From the NCBI RefSeq assembly GCF_030769565.1, contig NZ_JAVCAP010000021.1, positions 146,382 through 210,381 of the forward strand: DNA of 64,000 bases, written 5' to 3'. Below the pieces are notes generated by a model. That model ran no database searches. It saw only the letters and a program-made list of their open reading frames with translations, and was not told the origin of the DNA. The number at the start of each line of letters is the position of its first letter. Within the stretch, counting starts at the first letter, position 1. The translations under genes were made by a program, and so were the position numbers. This stretch comes from Methylophilus aquaticus. Its GTDB lineage: Bacteria > Pseudomonadota > Gammaproteobacteria > Burkholderiales > Methylophilaceae. Positions 1 to 9,261 of the stretch are shown here, piece after piece.

Positions 1-1467
1 TATTTGGTGCGGCTTAGGTTGAGACCTGACGATATGAGGTATACCAACTTCAGAAGGTACTGCATTACGCGGCACTCTTAAAACTGAAAACTCAACACTC
101 TCCAAATTTTCTTTAACCAACATAACTGAGTTGCATGTACCTGCCACTTGAACTGGTGGTTCGTTTGACCGTGTATTAAGTGTCGGTTTTGCAGGTAACA
201 AAGCCCTCAAAGATGACTTGGTATTGTCCGTAACGGGTATTTGTAAACCATTAAATTCAATTGTCTTAAGTCCTACGTTCTCTCCTTTTTCCACTTCGAG
301 TAATAAACGCTCAATCTCTTCTGTTTTCAACTCAATTCTTTTACCCGCAATATCAATTCCTTTAGGTAAGTCTGGTAACTCATGACTAGGTATCCAATCA
401 TTTGGCGGTATTTGCACCCAAGGAATTACTTTAGCTGACCATTCACCAATCCCAACAACCCTGTCAGAAAAAATACTTTCAAGCTGAACTTCATCTATTT
501 CACCTTCCAGCGCTTCGGCCAAGGCTGCTTTTGGGTTTTTTAGGAAATTTTCCTTTTCAGCACTGCTTGCATGTTGAATCCGATGCACAACTTTTAAAGT
601 CCGATTGAGCGACTCACTCAACATCAGATATTTTCCAACGCCCAAGCTGTAATAAGGCAACAGTTGTGTGCTGTTACTAAAATACTCGGCATATCTATTC
701 TGTTCACTTGGTGGCAGTATGCTTTCAAAAACCGGGGTATCAGACGCATGCTCTACGTGTCTTAACAACACAGGTTGTATCTGGTATGAGTTACCGTCAG
801 GAACGGCTTCTAGACGAAATGCATTGGCAAAGTAAAGCTTAAGGTTGGCAATTTCATTTGAGGGATTAAACTTAATTTGCTCTTCTACTGGCAGCAAAGC
901 TTTCAAAGACTGCATTTGCTCAAGCACAAGCAAGCGTGCGTGTGTATCTTCTGCAGAATCAAAGGTTTTTTGAATACTATCTAGCGATTGAGCAATTTTC
1001 CAAGCGTGTGTTGTTAAAAGATATTTTTCATTCCCTACCCACAAAAAACCTGACTCTCTTTTTGGTCGCGTCATTGTGCGACCATTGCTATGCACCCAAT
1101 GATATTCAATACTAAATGTTTCTTGATGCAGTAATCCCTTGCTTTCAATATGGATGCCACCAGGAAAATAGGGAGGTAAGTCTAATAGAGTCTGAATAAA
1201 CTGATCTTGACCTTCGAGGCTGCTCATCAAAATGTCAAAAGGTATTCGAACTTCATCCACCACCTGTAGAGCGTCGGATAAATCATTCATCTTCACAAGG
1301 TCAAGCAACCAAATTGCTCCAGAATGTATGGACATTATCCAAGCATCCGTTGGCAAGTAAGACTGACCATTGAATAACTTAAATGAAATTAGCCAGCAAT
1401 CTTGCAAAACAGACTGCGACTGAAGCTCCAGAGTGGAGATTGTTTTTTTTCTAAATCCGAAAATCAC
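1..1467 (-). CDS. zorD: ZorD, N-terminal part of Zorya type I SNF2-like helicase (cut by window edge)
   Basis: An open frame of 489 codons runs from a GTG at 1467 to the first base of the window with no stop. The start overlaps the end of zorC by 17 bases and has a GGAG-TAAAGG ribosome-binding region about 9 bases upstream. The visible part is a soluble N-terminal domain without recognisable motifs. The last residues read KPHQI, the usual entry to the Q-motif/motif I region of SNF2 helicases (family pattern: L-x-x-HQ-x-x-G-x-x-W). ZorD of Zorya type I is a roughly 1,000-residue SNF2-family ATPase/nuclease effector acting on phage DNA, so about half the gene lies outside the window. Walker motifs and nuclease residues cannot be checked here. 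The assignment rests on position in a zorABC operon plus the HQ motif. Confidence 0.8.
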   Translation of the reverse strand, partial: MIFGFRKKTISTLELQSQSVLQDCWLISFKLFNGQSYLPTDAWIMSIHSGAIWLLDLVKMNDLSDALQVVDEVRIPFDILMSSLEGQDQFIQTLLDLPPYFPGGIHIESKGLLHQETFSIEYHWVHSNGRTMTRPKRESGFLWVGNEKYLLTTHAWKIAQSLDSIQKTFDSAEDTHARLLVLEQMQSLKALLPVEEQIKFNPSNEIANLKLYFANAFRLEAVPDGNSYQIQPVLLRHVEHASDTPVFESILPPSEQNRYAEYFSNSTQLLPYYSLGVGKYLMLSESLNRTLKVVHRIQHASSAEKENFLKNPKAALAEALEGEIDEVQLESIFSDRVVGIGEWSAKVIPWVQIPPNDWIPSHELPDLPKGIDIAGKRIELKTEEIERLLLEVEKGENVGLKTIEFNGLQIPVTDNTKSSLRALLPAKPTLNTRSNEPPVQVAGTCNSVMLVKENLESVEFSVLRVPRNAVPSEVGIPHIVRSQPKPHQI

Positions 1468-2884
1468 GTTGATACACCTTTACTCCAGTATGTTCATATA
1501 TAAACTGAGATAATCGGTTTTGCCACAAATAGTTATCACTGCTATGGTGACTAATCCCATCATGAACATGCGAATCAACAATTTGCATTGAAGGGGCTCT
1601 TAATAAATCGCCACTGTACTGAAGTTTATATCTTTCAGGACAGAATCTATCATCAACCTTCCAAGCGCGGCATTTACCATCATGACTCCAGTCGGCGAGT
1701 ACTAAATCACCAATTCTCACAATCAGCACACTGTGATCTTGTCTTGCTGATCCGCTTAATGTTGCTGCGGAAATTTTTTCACCAAAAACTCTACGAGCAT
1801 AATACTTAGCGTCTACGCCCAAAACCACCCATGCTTCATCGAATGCATCTTTTTTGTAATATGCGTTCCAAAAAGCCTTTCTGTAGCTCCAATGACTATC
1901 CTTTGCAACCTGATCAATAATTTCAAAAAATTGATTTAAAGTTTCACCAATTAGCCAGCGAAGCATTATTTTCTTGTATTCAGGCCGAACAGCGTGCCAG
2001 TGAGCTCGATCATGCACAGGCAGCCTGAGGTCACTAAAATGCTTCAAAAGCCAATCTCGTACAGCTTTCTGAACTGGCTCTCCCAATTGCTTACCGTTTA
2101 ACCATGCTGAAATTAATGCTTCAATTAGTTGCGCTTTTCTTTGAGGGAAACGAAGCTTGTCGTCATACACGTGATAACTTTTTACAGCTTGTATCAACTC
2201 ACTACTTGGACTATCTATTAATCTTTTGAGTAACTGATCACCCACAGCAACCGCAAAGCCAACTTGTGCCAGCTCACCCTCTAATCCAGTTCTTTCTGAA
2301 AACAACCGCCATTCATTTTTGCAGTCTATAAACTCATTAACTATCACATCCAATTTTGGGGGGGGTGCAAAAAGTGAATACTGCAATTCGCGTGAATGCC
2401 ACTTTATAAGTCTGCCTTTTAGTTCTGTAGAATTTATCGCTTCGCTGATTGCAAAGTTTTGTCGCTCTAATGACTCGTGATGAGTACTCAGTTGTTCATA
2501 ATCTCTTAAATAAACATGAATCAAGCGCCGCCAGTCTCGGGCAGTACCATACCCCTTCAACCATAGAAGATAGTCATTTAAAAAGCTTAAGTCCGAACCC
2601 AGCTTGTCCTCACCCATCCAAAGTACATAAGGCGTTAATTTCCAATCTTTAACTAAAATACCCTCATAACTTGCATGCTTAGCTGCATGTGTAAGCCTTT
2701 TAAATACACCATCAAGCTCAAAACGTGATGGCTCTTTTGGCGTACCTGTCAGCTGCGATAGTATTGGCGCAACTTTTTGGGAAAAAGTGGGCAAAGTGAA
2801 TGATTTAACACTTAAATATGTCCTGGCGTAATGTCGAATCGCCCCCTTGGTAAAGGCGATATTTTCGCTATTTTCCAATTGCAT
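1451..2884 (-). CDS. zorC: ZorC, EH-signature protein of Zorya anti-phage system
   Basis: This is a 477-residue cytosolic protein without signal peptide or membrane segments. The C-terminal third has the pattern of the EH-signature domain: a run ending in KAFW (336-339), then DEAW (349-352) and WSHDGKCRAW (399-408). E350 and H401 are natural candidates for the two residues that name the family; that is inference. In Zorya type I and II, ZorC is the DNA-binding factor released from or recruited by the ZorAB motor to act with the nuclease component. The start codon lies inside the end of zorB (17-base overlap) and the stop lies inside zorD, so the three genes are translationally coupled. At 477 residues it is somewhat shorter than the E. 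coli type I protein. Confidence 0.85.
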   Translation of the reverse strand: MQLENSENIAFTKGAIRHYARTYLSVKSFTLPTFSQKVAPILSQLTGTPKEPSRFELDGVFKRLTHAAKHASYEGILVKDWKLTPYVLWMGEDKLGSDLSFLNDYLLWLKGYGTARDWRRLIHVYLRDYEQLSTHHESLERQNFAISEAINSTELKGRLIKWHSRELQYSLFAPPPKLDVIVNEFIDCKNEWRLFSERTGLEGELAQVGFAVAVGDQLLKRLIDSPSSELIQAVKSYHVYDDKLRFPQRKAQLIEALISAWLNGKQLGEPVQKAVRDWLLKHFSDLRLPVHDRAHWHAVRPEYKKIMLRWLIGETLNQFFEIIDQVAKDSHWSYRKAFWNAYYKKDAFDEAWVVLGVDAKYYARRVFGEKISAATLSGSARQDHSVLIVRIGDLVLADWSHDGKCRAWKVDDRFCPERYKLQYSGDLLRAPSMQIVDSHVHDGISHHSSDNYLWQNRLSQFIYEHTGVKVYQRDFRI

Positions 2885-3596
2885 TTTTTAACTTTTCAAC
2901 ATCTTTAGGTGTTGGTGAGCGCATAATAAATCTGAGTTCAATACGCCTATTTAGTACATGGTTATTAGGTTGAGAGGGGTCTGCTGGTCGCCTAGCTTGA
3001 TAGCCACTCACATTCAACACAGGTATGCCAGTTGTGTTTTTAATTCCCTCATTTAGAAAAGGCTCTGCAAAGGTGATTTGCTTAAAAACAGAAATAGCGC
3101 GTTGCGCTGATAACAGCCAGTTATGTTCAGCAGAGCCTGTTGAGTCTGTATGACCTTCAATAAAAACTGCATCCAATCCATCTTTACTCGCTAGATTCAG
3201 TGCCTCACAAGACTTTTTTTTACTCTCATCACTGGTCACTGAAATGCATGGTAGATACTTGGCTAAAACACCTGCTAATTTTTTAATATTCTCTTCACCT
3301 ATGTTATTCAACTCAAACTCATTGACCCCAAACAAAATACTTTCAGGCAAACGCAAAACACCTTGCTCAGTATCAATAGCAACCTGTACACCTAAGTCAT
3401 CCAGCGATTTCTTGATCTCTTTTAGAACTTTGTCTCGTGATTCGTTTAGCTTTGTTACAGAGTCTGCCGCAGCTTTAAAATCATTTGCAACTATCATCAA
3501 CAAAATAATAAAAATGAAAATGATACCCACAAGCATATCCGTGAAGGAGGCGAAATAACTCTCATCATGCGACTCATCTAAGTGTTGAGTATCCAT
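2868..3596 (-). CDS. zorB: ZorB, MotB/OmpA-like stator subunit of Zorya
   Basis: This 242-residue protein has a single N-terminal transmembrane helix (about 18-38) containing D20 in FTDML, the position of the proton-carrying Asp of MotB-type stators. A short helical linker (41-70) leads to a periplasmic OmpA-like peptidoglycan-binding domain (about 85-230). GHTDSTG (148-154), R166 in the SAQRA segment and the NRRIELRF block (216-223) are the peptidoglycan-contact signatures. With ZorA it should form the inner-membrane proton-driven motor that senses envelope disturbance by phage. Spacing to zorA is 4 bases and it overlaps zorC by 17, so it sits in one transcript with them. A plain flagellar MotB is excluded by the ZorC/ZorD neighbours and the absence of flagellar genes. 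Confidence 0.9.
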   Translation of the reverse strand: MDTQHLDESHDESYFASFTDMLVGIIFIFIILLMIVANDFKAAADSVTKLNESRDKVLKEIKKSLDDLGVQVAIDTEQGVLRLPESILFGVNEFELNNIGEENIKKLAGVLAKYLPCISVTSDESKKKSCEALNLASKDGLDAVFIEGHTDSTGSAEHNWLLSAQRAISVFKQITFAEPFLNEGIKNTTGIPVLNVSGYQARRPADPSQPNNHVLNRRIELRFIMRSPTPKDVEKLKNAIGK

Positions 3597-3600
3597 TTAG

Positions 3601-5457
3601 TTATCTCGGTTTAGATGGTTCTTGAACTTTGGCTGTGTTTTGCTCGCGTTCGTCTGCAAGCTCGTTAATCGCCCCACTTAACTTGCTAACAGCCTCTGCA
3701 AATTGATCGTTGAGTGATTTGACATAATTTTCAACACTCAACCTGAACGACTCACTTCCTTCAGCTAACTGCTTGAATGCATTGCCAAGGTCGTTGTCCA
3801 CTTTACTGAAGCGGGCTTCATACTGATTCCACAGTTCAGGTATTGTTTCTGAAAAAGTTTTTAATTCGTTAAGCATCGCCTGTAACTCACCTTGATTCTG
3901 CTGCATTCGCATCTCAGTGGCTTTAATTGCCTCTAGTGCATTCGTAAACGCCAGAGATGCCTGACTTAAAGGCTGGGTTGAGCTACTTACTTGATTGGAG
4001 GCACGCTCCAAAGCTGAAATGGTATCTGCAATTCCGTCTGCGGCATCACCAAACACTTTCACATTTGCATTGAATCGTTGCCCTGCATTGTCTATCGAAG
4101 TGGCTGAACTCTTGAAATCATCTGATGCCAATGCAATCGTTCCACCTGCTGATTTAAGCTGCTCAGCAGTGCTGGAAATTTTTGCAAGCGACTCATTTAA
4201 TAAACTTAAAAGTTCGCTTAATGGATTTAGGTTGGTAGCCATTTGATTGACCGCTGTCGCTAACTGACTTGAGCTTTGATTGCTTATATCAGCAGCACCA
4301 CTAATGCTACCGCCCGCATTTTCAATCTTGTTGGCGATAATCTCTAAAGCACGGAGTGCTTCACCGAACTGGCCGATGCCTTGTTGTACTGGTGTAAAAG
4401 TATTCGTAAACGATTCAAGCACAGAGGCTAAACGCGCACTGGACTCTTTGGTATCCGTGCCAAGGTTTTTACTCATACTTTCAATATTTAAAACTAAGAT
4501 ATTGAGTGACTCTCGTAAGGTTTTGACACTCTCAATCAAGCCATTCATGTCATCACCTGAGCTTTGTCGTAATTGCGCCAGAAACTCTTGCAATACTGTT
4601 TGTAAAGCATCTTCGCTGCTGCCTGAAAATTTCTGTGCGAGGTTCCTTATTTCGTTTGCCAAGGGTTCCAGTGCTGCTGCGACGCTTGCAGGCAGCTGGT
4701 TGCTCAACACTTCGCCAATCCCATTAGAAATATTGGTGGCCATGTCATTCAATGCGAGCGTGTGCTTTTGCTGCTCAGCATAGTTTTCGTGTAACAGCTT
4801 TTCAGTCGATTTGTACTCGGTGTACTCTTCTAAAAGCCTGATAAATTCATTGAGATTTTTTTGAAAGCCTTTGAGTCTCCATCTTTGAAATACAGATAGC
4901 GCAAGACTACAAACAATCCCGACTATTGAACTGATAAATTTTACAGAGGCAACAGCCAGTAACTCTTTTAATGCAGTTTGCCCACCACCATTAGCAAGTC
5001 CATTTTGGGCAACATGGAGTGCAGCGGCAAGACCTACAAACGTAAAGGTTAACCCTAGGCCAATTAGATAGTTTGGGAATGCTAAAAATTGAGACAGATT
5101 TAATTGAGAGCCAAGGATTGAGTTGCGACTGAAATATTCTGCAGGCCTGTGTGATATGTATATTTTCTGGTTGGGCTTATCAAAAACAATACTCTCAATA
5201 AACTCATTCCATGTATGCTGAATTGCGGGTAGCTTTTTTAAGCTTTGATCCAAACTATCAAAATTGTCAAAGAAACTTTGGTATTGGTTATCAGGACCAA
5301 ATTTCTTTAGCTCATTTACCGCTTTCTCAATTTCTAGATTCAGTTTTCTTATACTAAAAATAGCCTGCAAAAAGGGATAAACGAAAACCGCTACGATAAC
5401 CCCAACAAAAATCCAAACGGTTGATTGGTGAGTGAGGAAATGCGCAATTGAGTCCAT
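3601..5457 (-). CDS. zorA: ZorA, MotA-like motor subunit with long coiled-coil tail
   Basis: The 618-residue protein has one transmembrane helix at about 13-33 and two more at about 129-150 and 170-191, the MotA-like core that partners ZorB. From about residue 200 to the end it is a long polar, heptad-rich tail that reads like methyl-accepting chemotaxis helices (runs of A/S/T/Q/N with leucines). Such a tail is the hallmark of ZorA, where it projects into the cytoplasm as a hollow rod thought to pass the signal to the effectors. It is the first gene of the zorABCD operon. No strong Shine-Dalgarno stands before the ATG. Codon use and AT content differ from chrA next door, in keeping with horizontal acquisition. 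Confidence 0.9.
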   Translation of the reverse strand: MDSIAHFLTHQSTVWIFVGVIVAVFVYPFLQAIFSIRKLNLEIEKAVNELKKFGPDNQYQSFFDNFDSLDQSLKKLPAIQHTWNEFIESIVFDKPNQKIYISHRPAEYFSRNSILGSQLNLSQFLAFPNYLIGLGLTFTFVGLAAALHVAQNGLANGGGQTALKELLAVASVKFISSIVGIVCSLALSVFQRWRLKGFQKNLNEFIRLLEEYTEYKSTEKLLHENYAEQQKHTLALNDMATNISNGIGEVLSNQLPASVAAALEPLANEIRNLAQKFSGSSEDALQTVLQEFLAQLRQSSGDDMNGLIESVKTLRESLNILVLNIESMSKNLGTDTKESSARLASVLESFTNTFTPVQQGIGQFGEALRALEIIANKIENAGGSISGAADISNQSSSQLATAVNQMATNLNPLSELLSLLNESLAKISSTAEQLKSAGGTIALASDDFKSSATSIDNAGQRFNANVKVFGDAADGIADTISALERASNQVSSSTQPLSQASLAFTNALEAIKATEMRMQQNQGELQAMLNELKTFSETIPELWNQYEARFSKVDNDLGNAFKQLAEGSESFRLSVENYVKSLNDQFAEAVSKLSGAINELADEREQNTAKVQEPSKPR

Positions 5458-5493
5458 TAATAATCCGTTATTTTATTTGTAGGGCTTTTGAAT

Positions 5494-5517
5494 GCATTAA
5501 GAAAATATCTTAAATGC
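5494..5517. repeat. Imperfect palindrome ahead of zorA
   Basis: GCATTAAGA (5494-5502) faces TCTTAAATGC (5508-5517) across a 5-base spacer, about 40 bases upstream of the zorA start codon. It could be an operator or a leader hairpin of the zor transcript. The function is unknown and the arms differ by one inserted base. Confidence 0.35.
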
Positions 5518-5617
5518 AAGATGGCTTATGAAAATAATTTCAGCTATACCAATATTAAAATTGCATGCTAAATAAACCTTACCATAATCATACTTAATTA
5601 TCCTAAGTCTACGATGC

Positions 5618-5646
5618 AAAAAAACCTGTGTTAAACAGGTTTTTTT
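5618..5646 (-). terminator. Rho-independent terminator after chrA
   Basis: An 11-base perfect stem (AAAAAAACCTG / CAGGTTTTTTT) with a 7-base loop. T-runs follow on both strands, so it can work bidirectionally. It lies 32 bases past the chrA stop and separates chrA from the zor promoter region. Confidence 0.85.
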
Positions 5647-5678
5647 ATTTCTAAGCTATGCCTATAAGGCAACCGAAA

Positions 5679-7037
5679 TTAGATCAACAGCTTGATCAGT
5701 AACCCCAATCCCCCGCTGACCAGTATCACCGGCATCATATTCAACCTGAAGTAAAGCAGCCCAATCGCAGCCAATAGTGACAGGGTAATGGCGTAAAGGT
5801 CGATTGTGCCATTTTGATCCCCGTGCCAGAACACATGGTAAGTAAAAAACACCGCTAAATTTAATATCACGCCGACCACGGCGGCGGTGATGGCGCTGAG
5901 CGGGGCGGTGAGTTTGAGGTTGCCGTGGGTGGATTCAATCAAAGGGCCGCCCATGAAAATAAAGACAAAGCTGGGAAGAAAGGTGAAAAAGGTCACGATG
6001 GCTGCAGCCAGGAGCGCCGAAGCAAGAGGCGCCTCTGCGCCAAACATGGGGGTGCCCCAGCCACCAACAAAGCCTACAAAAGTGACGACCATGATCAAAG
6101 GGCCAGGTGTGGTTTCACCCAGCGCCAGGCCGTCTATCATTTGCGTTGGGGTGAGCCAGTGATAATGCTCTACCGCACCTTGAAATACGTAAGGCAGGAC
6201 TGCGTAAGCGCCGCCAAAAGTGAGCAGGGCGGCTTTGGTGAAAAACCAGCCCATCTGGCTGAACGTGCTTTGCCAGCCATATAACGCAATCAGGCTTGCC
6301 ATGGCCAACAGCCAGATCAGCAGCCCGGTCACGCCAATAATACGTAAGCTGTGCCAGTTGAACCGCGCGTGCGCTGGTGGCGAGGTGTCGTCATCAATCA
6401 AGGCCTGACCATGGCTTTGCATGGCTGGGCTATGGCTGCTGCCTATCTGAAAGTATTGCGGCGCCATGCGTCCGCCGATATGTCCGAGCAATGCGGCAAA
6501 GCAAATAATCAGCGGGAAGGGAAGGTTGAGCCAAAAGATAGCCACGAAGGCCAGTGCTGCGATAGACCACATCACCTTGTTTTTCAGCGCTTTGAGGCCG
6601 ATGCGGTAGGCTGCGAACACGACAATGGCTACAATGGCGGGCTTGATGCCATACAACACCCCGGCCACGGCAGGCAGCTTGCCGTAGACCATATATAGCC
6701 AGCCCAGCGCAGTCAGCAGAAAGAAGGCGGGCAAAACAAACAGTACACCGGCCATGATGCCACCCCAGGTGCGATGCATGAGCCAGCCGATATAGGTCGC
6801 CAGTTGCTGTGCTTCGGGGCCGGGCAACACCATGCAGTAGTTGAGTGCATGCAAAAAACGCTTCTCGGAGATCCAGCGCTTTTTGTCAACCAGATCGTGA
6901 TGCATAAGGGCAATTTGACCAGCCGGGCCACCAAAGCTGATGAAGCCCAATTTAAGCCAGTATAAAAAGGCCTGTTGCCAGGGGACTGGCGCCGGTTGGT
7001 CTGTCTGTGCTACTTGTGTTTGAGGGTGTGTATCCAT
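5679..7037 (-). CDS. chrA: ChrA-type chromate transporter
   Basis: The protein is 452 residues with about 10-12 hydrophobic segments and two homologous CHR halves, the long-chain form of the CHR superfamily. The N-terminal half carries SFGGPAGQIALMHHDLV and LPGPEAQQLATYIGW. The C-terminal half carries the matching LTFGGAYAVLP and ETTPGPLIMVVTFVGF. Family members extrude chromate across the inner membrane, driven by the proton gradient. It is a single-gene unit here, with no chrB regulator beside it. A dedicated terminator lies downstream (5618-5646). Length is normal for the family. The 290 bases between its start and the next gene hold no convincing gene. Confidence 0.93.
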   Translation of the reverse strand: MDTHPQTQVAQTDQPAPVPWQQAFLYWLKLGFISFGGPAGQIALMHHDLVDKKRWISEKRFLHALNYCMVLPGPEAQQLATYIGWLMHRTWGGIMAGVLFVLPAFFLLTALGWLYMVYGKLPAVAGVLYGIKPAIVAIVVFAAYRIGLKALKNKVMWSIAALAFVAIFWLNLPFPLIICFAALLGHIGGRMAPQYFQIGSSHSPAMQSHGQALIDDDTSPPAHARFNWHSLRIIGVTGLLIWLLAMASLIALYGWQSTFSQMGWFFTKAALLTFGGAYAVLPYVFQGAVEHYHWLTPTQMIDGLALGETTPGPLIMVVTFVGFVGGWGTPMFGAEAPLASALLAAAIVTFFTFLPSFVFIFMGGPLIESTHGNLKLTAPLSAITAAVVGVILNLAVFFTYHVFWHGDQNGTIDLYAITLSLLAAIGLLYFRLNMMPVILVSGGLGLLIKLLI

Positions 7038-7327
7038 AGAAGCGCATGACTCGCAAGGTAATGCCGGTAAACGGTGAGCAGCGCATTAAGCTTGCACAAC
7101 TGAGCTGTGTACCTGCTATCTGACCGACGCGAAATCATAACATGCATATTCTATCCATGTGACCATATCCCGATACGCGCGCGGACTGGTTTTGCTTGCT
7201 TGTGCTGGCTGACTGGATCGGTGCGTGAGCCTCGATCCGCAGGCAGCGTTACCGTATCCGCTACAGCCGTTGCCCCGTGTTGAACGGTGTCATGGCTGCT
7301 GCGCTGATCATGGTCTATCGCGGGGGG

Positions 7328-7630
7328 TCAACGACATAACAGCCTGAGCCAGCCTGGTCTGCGAGTCAACAGGTATCCGGTAGAAATAATCGAGCCTCCG
7401 GCTGCCAGTATCCAGAGCAAACTGCCCATGGCAGGGCCTTCCGAGGCGATCATCATGCAACATGACAGCCCCAGCAACAGGGTGGCTACGCTCCGGTAAG
7501 TGCGCGGTGTATGAGGCATGCTGCCACCGCTATCATGCATGACCTGTTGCCAGTAGTGCCGCATTGCCAGCGCGTAATAGCCCTGTGCGAGTTGCAAAAG
7601 CACGACTGCAATAATGATGTTGCTACTCAT
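7328..7630 (-). CDS. Small membrane protein of DUF3325 type, siderophore-uptake operon
   Basis: This 100-residue protein has three hydrophobic segments (about 5-24, 47-64 and 69-88) and an N-terminal A-x-x-x-RHYWQ helix. Length, topology and position after a PepSY protein match the DUF3325 family that accompanies TonB-dependent siderophore receptors. The ATG has a GGGAG ribosome-binding site and starts 12 bases after the PepSY gene, so it is the last gene of the receptor operon. It probably acts with the PepSY reductase in the inner membrane. The molecular function of the family is not established. Confidence 0.6.
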   Translation of the reverse strand: MSSNIIIAVVLLQLAQGYYALAMRHYWQQVMHDSGGSMPHTPRTYRSVATLLLGLSCCMMIASEGPAMGSLLWILAAGGSIISTGYLLTRRPGWLRLLCR

Positions 7631-7642
7631 GACATCTCCCTT

Positions 7643-9259
7643 TTATCCCTGCTGCCTGTGCAAACGGCAATGCGCGCGCAATCGTCTGCTGGCATGCCAT
7701 GCCATCCATGCGCCAACCATGAGCACCATGTCTACCCCGGCCACTGCCGGGAGCGGACGGGTGAGGGTGACATACAGATGATGGCCGGTATTGGACCAGT
7801 TAGAGAGGACGGCAGCGATGCACAAGCCGCTGATCACGGCGAGTTGCTGCCACCATGCATGCAAATAAGCCTTGTCTTGCCGCTGGGTTGTCAGGCTGAT
7901 GGCATGCAACAGGCTTGTCATCCAGACCAGATAAAACACATAGACTTCACACTGGTCACGCGCGATGCCCATGATGCGGGCTTGCGCTGGCAGCCATTGA
8001 TTGGCAAGCATAAAGCCAAGTGTGGCGGCCATCAGGCCGCTGACCGTGGCAATGGTGATGGCATCCATCCATACAACGTGCTTTTGCTCACTGCGTGCCG
8101 CTTTGCTGCGTCTGGCGTTGAGCCAGAAAAAAAGGCCGGTGGCAATCATGGCGCAGCCAGTAAGCCCGGCTAAGAAATACAGCCAGCGCAGTGTCCAGTG
8201 CTTGAACTGCAGGTAATGCATGCCTGCAATAAAGTTCCATGCCTTGACCACTGCAGGCGCTTCAAACGTATTGAATGGGTTGCCATCAGTGGCACGATAG
8301 CGTTTGTAATCGATATGTTTGCTCACAGTCGCATGGCTGTGACGACGCAGCATGACATTGCTTTTCGCATCATTGGGATGGTTGATGCGCACAAAATAGA
8401 CCGCACCAGGCCCCCAGGCCTGTTCGGCATCCGCAATCATCTGGTCGATAGAGGCGAGCTGACCACTACTTTTTGCGGGCTTGTGTCGCTCCCGGCCTAA
8501 GGCTTCCTTTAAAAACTGTCTTTCTGCGGGCAGCACGCCATGCGGTCTGGCATGGTCTTTTTTCAACACATGGCCAGGCGATGTGATGGCATACAGTGGC
8601 AGGTGCGCGTTTGGAAAGTAAGTGGAAAATGCAATGATCAGGCCGGACAGGGTAATCAAGATATAAAACGGGGTCAGTGCAACCCCTGTCAGATTGTGTA
8701 TATCGAGATTGCTACGCCCAAAACTGCGAAACAGGCGCAGCGTAAAAAAGTCTGTAAAAATTTTACGATGAATAATGATGCCTGATATCAGCAAACATAA
8801 CATGCCCGTGCTGGCTATTCCGACTATCCATGTCCCGATATGGTTAAAGCGCAGCGTCAGATTGTGGTGCAAAGGGTAGATAAAACCACTGGCCCCTTTG
8901 CTGTCGGCAGGGGTGATTTCTTGCAGGGTGTCGGGGTTGAGCCAGATACGCTGGCCTTTGCGTGCTTCTTCCGAACCATAGTTGAGTGCAATATAAGGCA
9001 CACGTTCACTCGGCAGGATGATGGTCCAGGCCGCGGCATGGGGTGCTTTGCTTTGCAATATTGGTACAAGCTGCTTGTCTATCGACACCTTGGCATCACC
9101 GGTCAGTGACAGTCGTGTCGCTGGCATCATCCAGCGATCCATTTCCTTGTCAAACACCGACAGGCTGCCTGCCCAGAAGATCACAAATAACAGGGCAGAA
9201 AACAGGACGCCTGCCCAGGTATGCAGCAGTGACATCCGGCTTCTCAACGTGTTTTTCAT
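7643..9259 (-). CDS. PepSY-associated TM protein, probable ferrisiderophore reductase
   Basis: The start is placed at the ATG at 9259, giving 538 residues (MKNTLRSRM...). It has a GGGAG site upstream and follows the preceding gene by 2 bases; the longer frame upstream overlaps that gene and is rejected. An N-terminal helix (HTWAGVLFSALLFVIFWAGS) is followed by a periplasmic PepSY-like region, further helices with conserved histidines (DIHNLTGV, MHYLQFKHWTLRW) and a C-terminal bundle of four to five helices. The family (PF03929; PiuB/FoxB/FiuB-like) sits in the inner membrane and is proposed to reduce ferric siderophores in the periplasm so that iron is released. Its place directly after a siderophore receptor supports this role. 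Confidence 0.8.
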   Translation of the reverse strand: MKNTLRSRMSLLHTWAGVLFSALLFVIFWAGSLSVFDKEMDRWMMPATRLSLTGDAKVSIDKQLVPILQSKAPHAAAWTIILPSERVPYIALNYGSEEARKGQRIWLNPDTLQEITPADSKGASGFIYPLHHNLTLRFNHIGTWIVGIASTGMLCLLISGIIIHRKIFTDFFTLRLFRSFGRSNLDIHNLTGVALTPFYILITLSGLIIAFSTYFPNAHLPLYAITSPGHVLKKDHARPHGVLPAERQFLKEALGRERHKPAKSSGQLASIDQMIADAEQAWGPGAVYFVRINHPNDAKSNVMLRRHSHATVSKHIDYKRYRATDGNPFNTFEAPAVVKAWNFIAGMHYLQFKHWTLRWLYFLAGLTGCAMIATGLFFWLNARRSKAARSEQKHVVWMDAITIATVSGLMAATLGFMLANQWLPAQARIMGIARDQCEVYVFYLVWMTSLLHAISLTTQRQDKAYLHAWWQQLAVISGLCIAAVLSNWSNTGHHLYVTLTRPLPAVAGVDMVLMVGAWMAWHASRRLRAHCRLHRQQG

Positions 9260-9261
9260 CT

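Noticed and set aside
3995..4783. Plus-strand open frames of 83 and 167 codons inside zorA
   Set aside because: They are antisense to a gene with strong domain evidence, show no domain pattern and lack ribosome-binding sites.
7038..7327. 290-base gap between chrA and the DUF3325-like gene, searched for a regulator or RNA
   Set aside because: No frame with a start signal, no stable hairpin and no known RNA motif.
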